Below, one piece after another: positions 1 through 6,407 of a stretch of 7,329 nt of DNA. The stretch comes from Actinomycetes bacterium. Lineage in GTDB: Bacteria; Actinomycetota; Actinomycetes; Actinomycetales; Microbacteriaceae. The stretch lies in assembly GCA_023386675.1 (NCBI GenBank), contig JAEWJG010000294.1, positions 1-7,329 of the forward strand, written 5' to 3'. How positions within the stretch are numbered: the stretch's first letter is position 1; each line of letters begins with the position of its first letter. Under the pieces are notes generated by a model that saw only the letters and a list, made by a program, of their open reading frames with translations, searched no databases and had not been told where the DNA came from. The translations under genes and the position numbers were made by a program.

Positions 1-170
1 CCCTGCTCCTGCGACCGCTCCTCCGCCTCGCGGGCGGCGCGGGCTTCGCGGCGCGTCATCGGCGGCCGTTCTCCGCCGCCGGACGCCGCGCCCGTCTGTG
101 GAACCGCCGGTGGACGGTTCACAGCCGGGAAGGCGGGCGGCTCCGGCCGCTCCTGGGGGTTCTGAGACAA
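1..170 (-). CDS. mltG: Probable endolytic murein transglycosylase MltG, N-terminal fragment
   Basis: Only the first 56 or so codons are present; the gene runs off the left edge. The visible protein (starting MSQNPQERPEPP) is proline-rich and hydrophilic, then turns basic and charged (TRREARAAREAEE), with no membrane segment yet. This is the usual cytoplasmic, low-complexity lead-in of actinobacterial MltG, which is followed by one transmembrane helix and a YceG catalytic domain that cuts nascent peptidoglycan glycan strands. No catalytic residue is visible here, so the call rests on the N-terminal style and on the position directly after alaS-ruvX, where mltG is normally found (established gene order). 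The chosen start is TTG at 170-168, one base after the ruvX stop. In-frame alternatives are TTG at 182-180 and GTG at 203-201, both overlapping ruvX. None has a clear Shine-Dalgarno sequence, so translation is probably coupled to ruvX. Confidence 0.7.
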   Translation of the reverse strand, partial: MSQNPQERPEPPAFPAVNRPPAVPQTGAASGGGERPPMTRREARAAREAEERSQEQ

Positions 171-171
171 A

Positions 172-639
172 CTAGTGTCCAATGCTCGTTTCGACGGGGT
201 CACCCGGCGGACGGCCGGTGGCCCGTTCCGTGTCGAGGGCGTGCTGCAAAATTATCGTGGCGGCGACCTGATCCACGACCGGACGCGCCTTCTTCGTGTT
301 CCTGCCCGACGCGCGCAGCGCCTGGGACGCCGACACCGTGGAGAGTCGCTCGTCCACCAGTCGTACCGGAACACCCACCTCGGAGGCCAGCGCTTCGGCG
401 AAGCCGATGGCGTCGCCCGTGGAGGCCGTGCGGGCGCCCGAGAGCGCCAGTGGCAGTCCGACGATAATCTCGAAGGCTCCGAGTTCCCCGACGATCTCCC
501 CGATCCGGCGCCGATCCACACCGTCTTCGGAGCGTGCGACCGTCTCGACCGGGGTCGCCAGCATCCCGTGGAGGTCGGAGCGGCTGACGCCGATCCGGAC
601 CTTTCCCACGTCGATGCCGACGCGCACCCCGCTGCGCAC
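172..639 (-). CDS. ruvX: Holliday junction resolvase-like / pre-16S rRNA nuclease RuvX (YqgF)
   Basis: The protein has 155 residues, near the family norm of about 140-160. It has the RNase H-like fold signature: a first beta strand with the acidic residue in GIDVGKVRIGVS (residues 8-19, Asp10), the VGLPLALSG loop (60-68), DERLS (96-100) and VDQVAATIILQ (122-132), which carries the last conserved Asp. YqgF proteins act in the cytoplasm in 16S rRNA 5'-end maturation and have been proposed as alternative Holliday junction resolvases; which role applies here cannot be told from sequence. The start is GTG at 639-637, only six bases after the alaS stop, so its ribosome-binding region lies inside the end of alaS (GGAT) and translation is likely coupled. 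The C-terminal 18 residues after the last conserved helix are hydrophilic and probably disordered. The mltG start follows immediately. Confidence 0.95.
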   Translation of the reverse strand: MRSGVRVGIDVGKVRIGVSRSDLHGMLATPVETVARSEDGVDRRRIGEIVGELGAFEIIVGLPLALSGARTASTGDAIGFAEALASEVGVPVRLVDERLSTVSASQALRASGRNTKKARPVVDQVAATIILQHALDTERATGRPPGDPVETSIGH

Positions 640-645
640 CGGGCG

Positions 646-3303
646 CTATCCGATCGCCGAGACGACCGCGCTCAGCGCCGCCGGGATCGCGTCCGCGTCG
701 GTCCCGCCGCCCTGCGCGAGGTCGGCCTTGCCGCCGCCCCCGCCGCCGAGAACGCCCGCCGCGGTCTTGGCCAGGGCGCCGGCGTTGACGCCGGCGTCGC
801 GAGCCGCCTGGTTGGTGCCGACGATGACGACCGGCTTGCCGCCGGCGCGCGCCGCGAGGGCGACCGCCGCCGCGTCCGACCCGAGCCGCTCTCGTACCGT
901 GGTCACCAGCAGGCGCAGGTCGTCGGCGGTGTTGAGCGTGCCTGCGTCCTCGGCCACCACGGTGACTGCGCCGCGACGCGTCGCCGACTCGAGCAGCGAC
1001 GGCACCTTGTCGAGCACCGCGCGGGCCTCGAACGCCTGGATGCGCTTCTCGGCCGCCTTGAGGTTCGCCATCAGGTCGGCGATCTTCTCCGGCAGCTGCT
1101 CGCGGGGTGTCTTGAGCGAGCTCGACAGCTGCGACACGATCGTGCGCTCCACCGCGAGGTCCTTGAACGCCTCGAGACCGACCAGCGACTCGACGCGGCG
1201 GTTCGTCGAACCGACGGACGACTCGCTGACCAGGTTGATCATCCCGATCTCGGAACTGGTCGACACGTGCGTGCCCGCGCAGAGCTCGCGCGACCAGGGG
1301 CCGCCGATGTCGACGACACGTACGACGTCGCCGTACTTCTCGCCGAACAGCGCCATCGCGCCGAGCGACTTGGCCTCGGCGAGCGGCAGCTCGCGGGTCG
1401 TCACCTCGAGGTTCTGGCGGATGGCGTTGTTCGAGATCTCCTCGATCTCGCTCCGCGTCTCGGCCGAGAGGGCCTGGTTCCAGGAGAAGTCGAGGCGCAG
1501 GTAGCCGGCCTTGTTGTACGACCCGGACTGGTGCGCGTTCGGCCCGAGCACCTGGCGCAGGGCCGCGTGGATGATGTGCGTACCCGAGTGCGCCTGGCGC
1601 GCGCCCCGGCGGTAGTCGCCGTCCACGATGCTGGTCGCGGGGGCACCGACGCCGACCTCGCCGCTGCGGACGAGGACCTTGTGGCTGATGAGGCCCTTCA
1701 CCGGCTTCTGCACGTCGAGCACGTCGAGCTCGTAGCCCGGGCCCACGATGGTGCCGGCGTCCGCATCCTGACCGCCGGACTCCGCGTAGAGGGCGGTGGC
1801 GCCCAGGATGATCTCGGCGACCTGGCCCTCTCGGGCACGATCGACCGACCGGCCGTCGACGATGAGGCCGAGCACGCTCGACTCCGTCTGCAGCTCGGTG
1901 TAGCCGGTGAACACGGTCTCGCCCTGCGCGCGGAACGTGCTGTAGACCGACAGGTCGGCCAGCGCCGTCTTCTTGGCCTTGGCGTCCGCCTTCGCGCGGG
2001 CGCGCTGATCGGCCATCAGCCTGTCGAACGCGGAGCGGTCGACGCTGAGGCCGGCCTCCTCCGCCATCTCGAGCGTCAGGTCGATCGGGAACCCGTACGT
2101 GTCGTGCAGCAGGAACGCGGTGTCGCCCGCGAGCTGCTCGCGGCCCTCCTTCTGCGTGGTCGCGACCGCGGTGTCCAGGATGCTGGTGCCCGCTGCGAGC
2201 GTCCGCAGGAAGGTCTCCTCCTCTGCGTACGCGAGCTGCGAGATGCGGTCGAACTCGGTCTCGACCTCCGGATACGCCGCCTTCATCGCGTCGCGCGACA
2301 CCGGGAACAGCTCGGGGAAGGTCGCCGTCTCGACGCCCAGCAGGCGCATGGAGCGGATGGTGCGGCGCAGCAGGCGGCGGAGCACGTAGCCGCGGCCCTC
2401 GTTCGACGGCGTCACGCCGTCGGCCATCAGCATGAGCGCGCTGCGGACGTGGTCCGCGACGACGCGCAGGCGCACGTCGTCCTCGTGGGCCTCGTGCCCG
2501 TACGGCTTGCCCGCGAGCTCGGCCGCGCGGTCGAGCACCGGCCGCACCTGGTCGATCTCGTACATGTTGTCGACGCCCTGCTTGATGAACGCGACGCGCT
2601 CCAGCCCGAGGCCGGTGTCGATGTTCTTCTTGGGCAGGTCGCCGAGGATCTCGAAGTCCTTCTTGCCGTCGCCCTCGCCGCGCAGGTACTGCATGAAGAC
2701 GAGGTTCCAGATCTCGACGTACCGGTCGTCGTCGGTCGCGGGGCCGCCGTCGATGCCGTACGCCGGTCCACGGTCGAAGAAGATCTCCGAGCAGGGGCCC
2801 GCGGGGCCGGGCTGGCCGGTGGACCAGTAGTTCGTGTCCTTGCCGAGGTCCTGGATGCGCTCGGGCGGCAGGGTGGAGACACGCTGCCAGATCTCGCGCG
2901 CCTCGTCGTCCTCTTCGTAGACCGTGACCCACAGGTCCTTCGGGTCGAAGCCCAGGCCGCCCTCGTCCTCCGACGTGGTCAGCAACTGCCAGGCGAACGT
3001 GATCGCCTGCTCCTTGAAATAGTCGCCGAACGAGAAGTTGCCGGCCATCTGGAAGAAGGTGCCGTGGCGAGGGGTCTTACCGACCTCCTCGATGTCGAGC
3101 GTGCGAATGCACTTCTGCACGCTCGTGGCGCGCGGGAAGGGCGCGGGGACGACACCCGTGAGGTAGGGCACGAACGGCACCATCCCGGCCACGGTGAACA
3201 GCAGCGACGGGTCGTCGCTGACCAGCGAGGCGGAGGGGACGACGGTGTGGCCGCGCTGCGCGAAGAAGTCGAGCCAGCGGCGGTGGATTTCAGCGGTCTG
3301 CAT
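646..3303 (-). CDS. alaS: Alanyl-tRNA synthetase
   Basis: This class II synthetase charges tRNA-Ala with alanine and clears mischarged Ser/Gly-tRNA. Its 885 residues are full length for bacterial AlaS. Domains in order: the aminoacylation core, with the motif 1/2 region HGTFFQMAGNFSFGDYFK (80-97) and GLGLERV (231-237) as motif 3; a tRNA-recognition segment with DHVRS (284-288) and GRGYVLRRLLRR (303-314); the editing domain entry YAESGGQ (506-512); zinc/editing residues HSGTH (572-576) and CAGTH (675-679); then a C-Ala domain with the glycine-rich GGGGGGKADLAQGGG (853-867). All key residues are intact, so it should be active in both charging and editing. The ATG start at 3303-3301 has only a weak GGAA upstream (about 3307-3310). 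The preceding gene ends 41 bp upstream and ruvX starts 6 bp downstream, so it looks like the middle of an operon. Confidence 0.98.
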   Translation of the reverse strand: MQTAEIHRRWLDFFAQRGHTVVPSASLVSDDPSLLFTVAGMVPFVPYLTGVVPAPFPRATSVQKCIRTLDIEEVGKTPRHGTFFQMAGNFSFGDYFKEQAITFAWQLLTTSEDEGGLGFDPKDLWVTVYEEDDEAREIWQRVSTLPPERIQDLGKDTNYWSTGQPGPAGPCSEIFFDRGPAYGIDGGPATDDDRYVEIWNLVFMQYLRGEGDGKKDFEILGDLPKKNIDTGLGLERVAFIKQGVDNMYEIDQVRPVLDRAAELAGKPYGHEAHEDDVRLRVVADHVRSALMLMADGVTPSNEGRGYVLRRLLRRTIRSMRLLGVETATFPELFPVSRDAMKAAYPEVETEFDRISQLAYAEEETFLRTLAAGTSILDTAVATTQKEGREQLAGDTAFLLHDTYGFPIDLTLEMAEEAGLSVDRSAFDRLMADQRARAKADAKAKKTALADLSVYSTFRAQGETVFTGYTELQTESSVLGLIVDGRSVDRAREGQVAEIILGATALYAESGGQDADAGTIVGPGYELDVLDVQKPVKGLISHKVLVRSGEVGVGAPATSIVDGDYRRGARQAHSGTHIIHAALRQVLGPNAHQSGSYNKAGYLRLDFSWNQALSAETRSEIEEISNNAIRQNLEVTTRELPLAEAKSLGAMALFGEKYGDVVRVVDIGGPWSRELCAGTHVSTSSEIGMINLVSESSVGSTNRRVESLVGLEAFKDLAVERTIVSQLSSSLKTPREQLPEKIADLMANLKAAEKRIQAFEARAVLDKVPSLLESATRRGAVTVVAEDAGTLNTADDLRLLVTTVRERLGSDAAAVALAARAGGKPVVIVGTNQAARDAGVNAGALAKTAAGVLGGGGGGKADLAQGGGTDADAIPAALSAVVSAIG

Positions 3304-3344
3304 GTGTTCCGGTCGATCGAGGTGTGCGGGAAGAGGAAGGGGCG

Positions 3345-3536
3345 TCAGTCGCCCTGGATCGCCGAGCGGATCTCGGCCTCGCGCTGGCGGTAGCCGTCGC
3401 TCACGGCCTCACCGAAGTCGCGCGCCTTCTGGTCGATGTTCTCGAAGAATTCGCGGCCCTTGGGGGTCTCGTTGACCTTGTGGGCGACGGCGAAGCCGAT
3501 GCCCACGCCGATGAGCAGCCACAGGAAACTCTTCAT
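3345..3536 (-). CDS. Small single-pass membrane protein, 63 residues, function unknown
   Basis: The start is ATG at 3536-3534, fixed by a strong Shine-Dalgarno AGGGAGGA (3542-3549) five bases upstream; the same frame is open further upstream but has no support there. Residues 3-19 form a short glycine-patterned hydrophobic segment (FLWLLIGVGIGFAVAH). They are followed by NETPKGREFFENIDQ and a charged, probably helical tail ending AIQGD. The layout (GxGxG-type helix, then a Pro-Lys-Gly turn and an amphipathic helix) resembles YtxH-like small membrane proteins, but that is a pattern resemblance only. I do not recognise a defined family with certainty. The tail would be cytoplasmic if the short N-terminus faces out. 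It lies between a DUF948-type protein and alaS, a slot that carries a similar small membrane protein in other actinobacteria, and is probably cotranscribed with both. Confidence 0.85.
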   Translation of the reverse strand: MKSFLWLLIGVGIGFAVAHKVNETPKGREFFENIDQKARDFGEAVSDGYRQREAEIRSAIQGD

Positions 3537-3615
3537 GCTGATCCTCCCTCTGCGGATGGGGCCACGCGCGGACGCCTGGCGCACCCGAGCCAGTCTAGTG
3601 GGAGGACGCTGCGCG

Positions 3616-3993
3616 TTATCGGGATGCGGACTTCTTGGTGGAGAACCCACCTGCGGCCTTGAAAGCGGCGCGCGCGGCGGCGCTGAAACCGGCCAATCTG
3701 ATCAGCGGACCCCCGACGGTCGCGGCGAAGAGCGCCACCAGCGAGGACACGTTTCCGGTCACATCCGCGACGTTCTTGGTGATCACGTCGACGCGGGCGA
3801 GCTGCTTGTTGGTCTCCTGCAGCGTCGTCGCCGTCTCGTCGAGGATCGGCGTGATGCCGTCGCTCGCCTCCTTGATCGCGTCGCGCGTCGAGTCGAGCAC
3901 CCGCCCCAGCTTGATCAGGGGGATGGCGATGAACCCGACCAGGACCGCGAACACGACCGCGGCGATCAGCCCGGCGATGTCTCCTCCCGACAT
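3616..3993 (-). CDS. DUF948 domain-containing membrane protein
   Basis: The start is ATG at 3993-3991, chosen because AAAGGAG (3999-4005) sits five bases upstream; the in-frame ATG five codons earlier overlaps this site. The protein has 125 residues. Residues 5-28 form a single transmembrane helix (GLIAAVVFAVLVGFIAIPLIKLG). Residues 29-80 form a polar helical stretch (STRDAIKEASDGI, LDETATTLQETNKQL, VITKNVADVTGNV) with the heptad-like spacing typical of DUF948. A second weakly hydrophobic segment (82-103) precedes a basic tail ending KKSASR. DUF948 proteins are described as general-stress-type membrane proteins; no biochemical role is established to my knowledge. It stands first after the rpsD terminator, with a candidate -10 element about 38 bp upstream of its start, and probably opens the operon leading into alaS. 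Confidence 0.9.
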   Translation of the reverse strand: MSGGDIAGLIAAVVFAVLVGFIAIPLIKLGRVLDSTRDAIKEASDGITPILDETATTLQETNKQLARVDVITKNVADVTGNVSSLVALFAATVGGPLIRLAGFSAAARAAFKAAGGFSTKKSASR

Positions 3994-4030
3994 GGGGGCT
4001 CCTTTCATTCCGCCTCCGGCATACGGGACA

Positions 4031-4036
4031 AGCGTA
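4031..4036 (-). promoter_or_regulatory. Candidate -10 element for the DUF948-alaS operon
   Basis: TACGCT (followed by TGT) on the minus strand lies between the rpsD terminator and the DUF948 gene, with a predicted start point near 4024 and a leader of about 30 nt holding AAAGGAG. No clear -35 is visible. The same nine bases, TACGCTTGT, occur upstream of rarA. Confidence 0.4.
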
Positions 4037-4064
4037 GCCGTCTGGACACCCGGGCGGGATACGG

Positions 4065-4098
4065 AAACGGGGCCGCGGCCCGAAGGCCACGACCCCGT
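4065..4098 (-). terminator. Intrinsic-type terminator of rpsD
   Basis: Arms 4085-4098 and 4067-4080 pair over 14 bp on the transcribed (minus) strand, with two G-U wobbles and no bulge, closing on a UUCG tetraloop (4081-4084). The stem runs into a short T-run (4067-4065), followed by CC. It begins 20 bp after the rpsD stop. The U-tract is short, as is common in high-GC actinobacteria, so termination may be partial or Rho-assisted. Confidence 0.8.
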
Positions 4099-4117
4099 CC
4101 GGGAGTGAGACGCTGCC

Positions 4118-4741
4118 TCAGCGGGCCGCGTAGTACTCGACGACCAGCTGGACCTCACAGGTCACGGGGACCTCGACGCGCTTCGGTCGACGGAGCAGGC
4201 GGGCCTGCAGCTTGTCGATCTCGACGTCGAGGTAGCCCGGGGTCTTCGGGAGGACGTCGAGGTGACCGCCGGCAGCCGCGACCTGGAAGGGCTCGGTGCC
4301 CTCGGAGCGGGCCTTGACGTGGATGAGCTGGCCCGGCTTCACGCGGAACGACGGGCGGTCGACGATCTTGCCGTCGACGAGGATGTGGCGGTGAACGACG
4401 AACTGGCGGGCCTGCGTGATGGTGCGGGCGAAGCCGGCGCGGAGCACGAGGGCGTCGAGACGCATCTCGAGGAGCTCGACCAGGTTCTCACCGGTCAGAC
4501 CCTGGGTGCGACGCGCCTCCTCGAAGGCGATGCGGAGCTGCTTCTCGCGGATGCCGTACTGGGCGCGCAGACGCTGCTTCTCGCGCAGACGCACCGCGTA
4601 GTCGGAGTCGGCCTTGCGCTTGGTGCGGCCGTGCTCACCGGGAGCGTAGGGGCGCTTCTCCATGTAGCGCGCCGCCTTCGGGGTGAGCGGGATGCCCAGG
4701 GCCCGCGACTCGCGGGTCTTGCTGCGGGAACGTGAAGACAC
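4118..4741 (-). CDS. rpsD: 30S ribosomal protein S4
   Basis: This primary 16S-rRNA-binding protein starts assembly of the 30S body and contributes to decoding fidelity. It has 207 residues, the usual length. The N-terminal domain has RALGIPLTPKAARYMEKRPY and PGEHGR (13-39), then SDYAVRLREKQ and YGIREKQL. The S4 RNA-binding domain spans about 94-155 (MRLDALVLRAGFA, QARQFVVHRHILVDGK, RPSFRVKPGQ), and the C-terminus ends VVEYYAAR. There are no paired N-terminal cysteines, so this is the zinc-free form. It also lacks the RYTGP opening common in other bacteria. The start is GTG at 4741-4739, with AAAGGA (4746-4751) four bases upstream; an in-frame ATG at 4786 would add 15 residues unlike S4 and lies inside a hairpin. 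It looks monocistronic, with its own leader upstream and a strong hairpin terminator downstream. Confidence 0.98.
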   Translation of the reverse strand: MSSRSRSKTRESRALGIPLTPKAARYMEKRPYAPGEHGRTKRKADSDYAVRLREKQRLRAQYGIREKQLRIAFEEARRTQGLTGENLVELLEMRLDALVLRAGFARTITQARQFVVHRHILVDGKIVDRPSFRVKPGQLIHVKARSEGTEPFQVAAAGGHLDVLPKTPGYLDVEIDKLQARLLRRPKRVEVPVTCEVQLVVEYYAAR

Positions 4742-4775
4742 GGTTTCCTTTCGGTTTTCTCTCTGAAGTAGTGGA

Positions 4776-4812
4776 TGCAGGCACACACGCGCTTCCTAGC
4801 GCATTGCCTGCA
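4776..4812 (-). promoter_or_regulatory. Nested hairpin in the rpsD 5' leader
   Basis: An 8-bp outer stem (4805-4812 with 4776-4783, TGCAGGCA/TGCCTGCA) encloses a 5-bp inner stem (4798-4802 with 4789-4793, GCGCT/AGCGC) capped by an AGGA tetraloop on the transcript strand. It lies 35 bp upstream of the rpsD GTG and has no T-run on either side, so it is not a terminator. It could be an S4-binding autoregulatory element, since S4 is known to repress its own synthesis in other bacteria through different leader structures. That role is inference. Confidence 0.5.
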
Positions 4813-4831
4813 GAGAGAGGGATTGTCGCCA

Positions 4832-4858
4832 GGGACGCCCGGCTACAGGGCTGTTCCC
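4832..4858 (-). promoter_or_regulatory. Second hairpin in the rpsD 5' leader
   Basis: GGGA and GCCC on one side pair with GGGC and TCCC on the other (4855-4858 with 4832-4835, 4848-4851 with 4837-4840), with an asymmetric internal bulge and a 7-base loop. It is weaker than the neighbouring nested hairpin 20 bp closer to rpsD and is listed because both fall in the same untranslated leader. Confidence 0.3.
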
Positions 4859-4909
4859 GTCGAATCGTGTACTCGGCAGCCGACCCCGCACACGCTTCTA
4901 GGCGGATCA

Positions 4910-4915
4910 ATGATA
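4910..4915 (-). promoter_or_regulatory. Candidate -10 element for rpsD
   Basis: TATCAT on the minus strand is a good -10 match in otherwise GC-rich DNA, starting 12 bp after the rarA stop. No convincing -35 hexamer is seen 16-18 bp upstream. A start point near 4903 would give rpsD an untranslated leader of about 160 nt that contains both hairpins. Confidence 0.45.
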
Positions 4916-4926
4916 GCAGAGCGGAG

Positions 4927-6267
4927 TCAGCGTCCGCGCACGATCCGGCGCAGCTTCGCGAGGCGCGCGGAGACGTCCCGTTCGTTGCCGTGCTCGGTCG
5001 GCGTGTAATACGTCGTGCCGTCGAGTTCGTCGGGAAGGTACTGCTGCTGCAGCACGCCGAGCGCGTCGTCGTGCGGGTACTTGTAGCCCTTGCCGTGGCC
5101 GAGGCGTTTTGCGCCGGGGTAGTGGGCATCGCGCAGGTGCTTCGGCACACGGCCGATCTTGCCGGCCCGGACGTCGGCGATCGCTGCATCCAGCGCCATG
5201 TACGCCGCGTTCGACTTGGGCGCCGTCGCGAGGTGCACGACGGCCTGGGCCAGAGGGATGCGTCCCTCCGGCATCCCGATGTACTGCACGGCATCGGCCG
5301 CGGCGATCGCGACCCCGAGAGCGGTGGGGTCGGCCATCCCGATGTCTTCGGAGGCGAGCACGATGATGCGGCGTGCGATGAACCGCGGGTCCTCCCCCGC
5401 TTCGATCATCCGCGCCAGGTAGTGCAGCGACGCATCGACGTCGGAGCCGCGCACCGACTTGATGAACGCGCTGATGACGTCGTAGTGCTCGTCGCCGTTG
5501 CGGTCGTAGCGCAGCAACGCGCGGTCGACCGCCTGCGCCACCAGCTCGGCCGTGATCACCGGCTTCTTCTTCGACGTGGCCGGCGTCGACGACGCGGCGG
5601 TGACGGAGGCGGCCTCCAGCGCGGTGAGCGCCCGGCGCGCGTCGCCCGACGCCAGCCGGATGAGCGCCGCCCGCGCCTCGGGGTCGAGCGTGTACTGCCC
5701 GCCGAGGCCGCGTTCGTCGGCGACCGCGCGGTCGATCACCACGCCCAGGTCGTCGTCGCTCAGCGTCTCGAGCGTGAGCAGAAGGCTGCGGGAGAGCAGC
5801 GGCGAGATGACCGAGAACGACGGGTTCTCGGTCGTGGCCGCCACGAGGATGACCCAGCCGTTCTCGACTCCGGGGAGCAGTGCGTCCTGCTGGGCTTTGG
5901 TGAAGCGGTGGATCTCGTCGAGGAACAGCACCGTCGAGATGCCGTAGAGGTCACGGGTCGAGAGGGCCTCATCCATCACCAGGCGGACGTCCTTGACGCC
6001 GGCGGTAACGGCCGAGAGCTCGACGAAGCGACGGCCCGAGGAGTGCGCGATCGCCTGCGCCAGCGTGGTCTTGCCCGTGCCGGGAGGCCCCCAGAGGATG
6101 ACGGAGACCGACCCCGACTGCCCCTCCTTGTCGGAGGCGAGCGCGACCAGCGGCGACCCGGGCTTGAGCAGGTGGCGCTGGCCGGCCACCTCGTCGAGCG
6201 ATTTCGGGCGCATGCGGACAGCGAGCGGTGTCGCTCCCGTCCGGAGCCCTGGTTGCACATCGACCAC
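4927..6267 (-). CDS. rarA: Replication-associated recombination protein A (RarA/MgsA), AAA+ ATPase
   Basis: RarA/MgsA is a homotetrameric AAA+ ATPase related to clamp-loader subunits. It acts at stalled replication forks in the cytoplasm and interacts with SSB in characterised bacteria. In the 446-residue form, the N-terminus has PLAVRMRPKSLDEVAGQ, followed by Walker A GPPGTGKT (60-67), Walker B LFLDEIHR (114-121), sensor 1 AATTENPSF (143-151), a Ser-Arg finger region SPLLSR (155-160), and sensor 2 SGDARRALTALE (207-218). The MgsA C-terminal domain follows, with RYDRNGDEHYD (about 253-263), ASEDIGMADP (about 305-314) and the GKGYKYPHD region near 390-400. All catalytic residues are intact. 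The start is uncertain: GTG at 6267 or the adjacent GTG at 6270. Neither has a Shine-Dalgarno, but a -10-like TACGCT lies six to seven bases upstream, suggesting a leaderless message. An ATG at 6351 would add residues that do not resemble RarA. Confidence 0.95.
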   Translation of the reverse strand: MVDVQPGLRTGATPLAVRMRPKSLDEVAGQRHLLKPGSPLVALASDKEGQSGSVSVILWGPPGTGKTTLAQAIAHSSGRRFVELSAVTAGVKDVRLVMDEALSTRDLYGISTVLFLDEIHRFTKAQQDALLPGVENGWVILVAATTENPSFSVISPLLSRSLLLTLETLSDDDLGVVIDRAVADERGLGGQYTLDPEARAALIRLASGDARRALTALEAASVTAASSTPATSKKKPVITAELVAQAVDRALLRYDRNGDEHYDVISAFIKSVRGSDVDASLHYLARMIEAGEDPRFIARRIIVLASEDIGMADPTALGVAIAAADAVQYIGMPEGRIPLAQAVVHLATAPKSNAAYMALDAAIADVRAGKIGRVPKHLRDAHYPGAKRLGHGKGYKYPHDDALGVLQQQYLPDELDGTTYYTPTEHGNERDVSARLAKLRRIVRGR

Positions 6268-6273
6268 CACACA

Positions 6274-6279
6274 AGCGTA
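6274..6279 (-). promoter_or_regulatory. Candidate -10 element for rarA (leaderless)
   Basis: TACGCT on the minus strand is separated by six bases from the GTG at 6267. Normal -10 to start-point spacing would put the mRNA 5' end at or beside the first codon. This fits the absence of a Shine-Dalgarno there. The -35 region is not recognisable. Confidence 0.4.
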
Positions 6280-6314
6280 GTCGCGACCACCGACACTCCC
6301 CTGGGTGCGCCGGT

Positions 6315-6344
6315 TTGTCGTCCATAGGGCGCGATCGATAGGGT
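6315..6344 (+). promoter_or_regulatory. Candidate promoter of the cyclophilin gene
   Basis: TTGTCG (6315-6320) and TAGGGT (6339-6344) are separated by 18 bp, a reasonable match to the vegetative TTGACA/TANNNT pattern of actinobacteria. The start point would fall near 6351, leaving a leader of about 57 nt before the GTG at 6408 and its GGAGGA. Confidence 0.5.
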
Positions 6345-6407
6345 TCTCCATGATCCAGCGGGCTCGGCCTCGCGGACATCCCCCGTACGGACCGCCGGAG
6401 GACACAC

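Noticed and set aside
200..2932. A minus-strand open frame of about 900 codons in another frame of alaS
   Set aside because: It is out of frame with the conserved AlaS and RuvX motifs, is dominated by Arg/Gly/Ala/Pro, and overlaps both genes entirely.
175..3393. A plus-strand open frame of more than 1,000 codons antisense to alaS and ruvX
   Set aside because: It mirrors the codon periodicity of alaS and ruvX, gives an Arg/Ala/Val-rich protein without recognisable domains, has no good start signal, and lies opposite two certain genes. Long antisense frames are normal in high-GC DNA.
3576..3593. 5-bp inverted repeat (CTGGC/GCCAG) and a nearby TAGACT on the minus strand between DUF948 and the small protein gene
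   Set aside because: The stem is short with an 8-base loop and no T-run, and TAGACT has no -35 partner. An internal promoter is possible but not supported well enough to list.
3537..3650. Longer version of the small membrane protein starting at 3650
   Set aside because: It would overlap the DUF948 gene and add a Pro/Arg-rich stretch before the membrane segment; the ATG at 3536 has a very strong ribosome-binding site.
4742..4786. Longer S4 starting at the ATG at 4786
   Set aside because: The extra 15 residues do not resemble S4, the ATG falls inside the leader hairpin, and the GTG at 4741 has a good AAAGGA upstream.
4732..6327. A plus-strand open frame of 531 codons opposite rarA
   Set aside because: The opposite strand encodes an intact RarA with all AAA+ motifs. 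The plus-strand product is low-complexity, Arg/Val/His-rich, and would also cover the rpsD leader and promoter.
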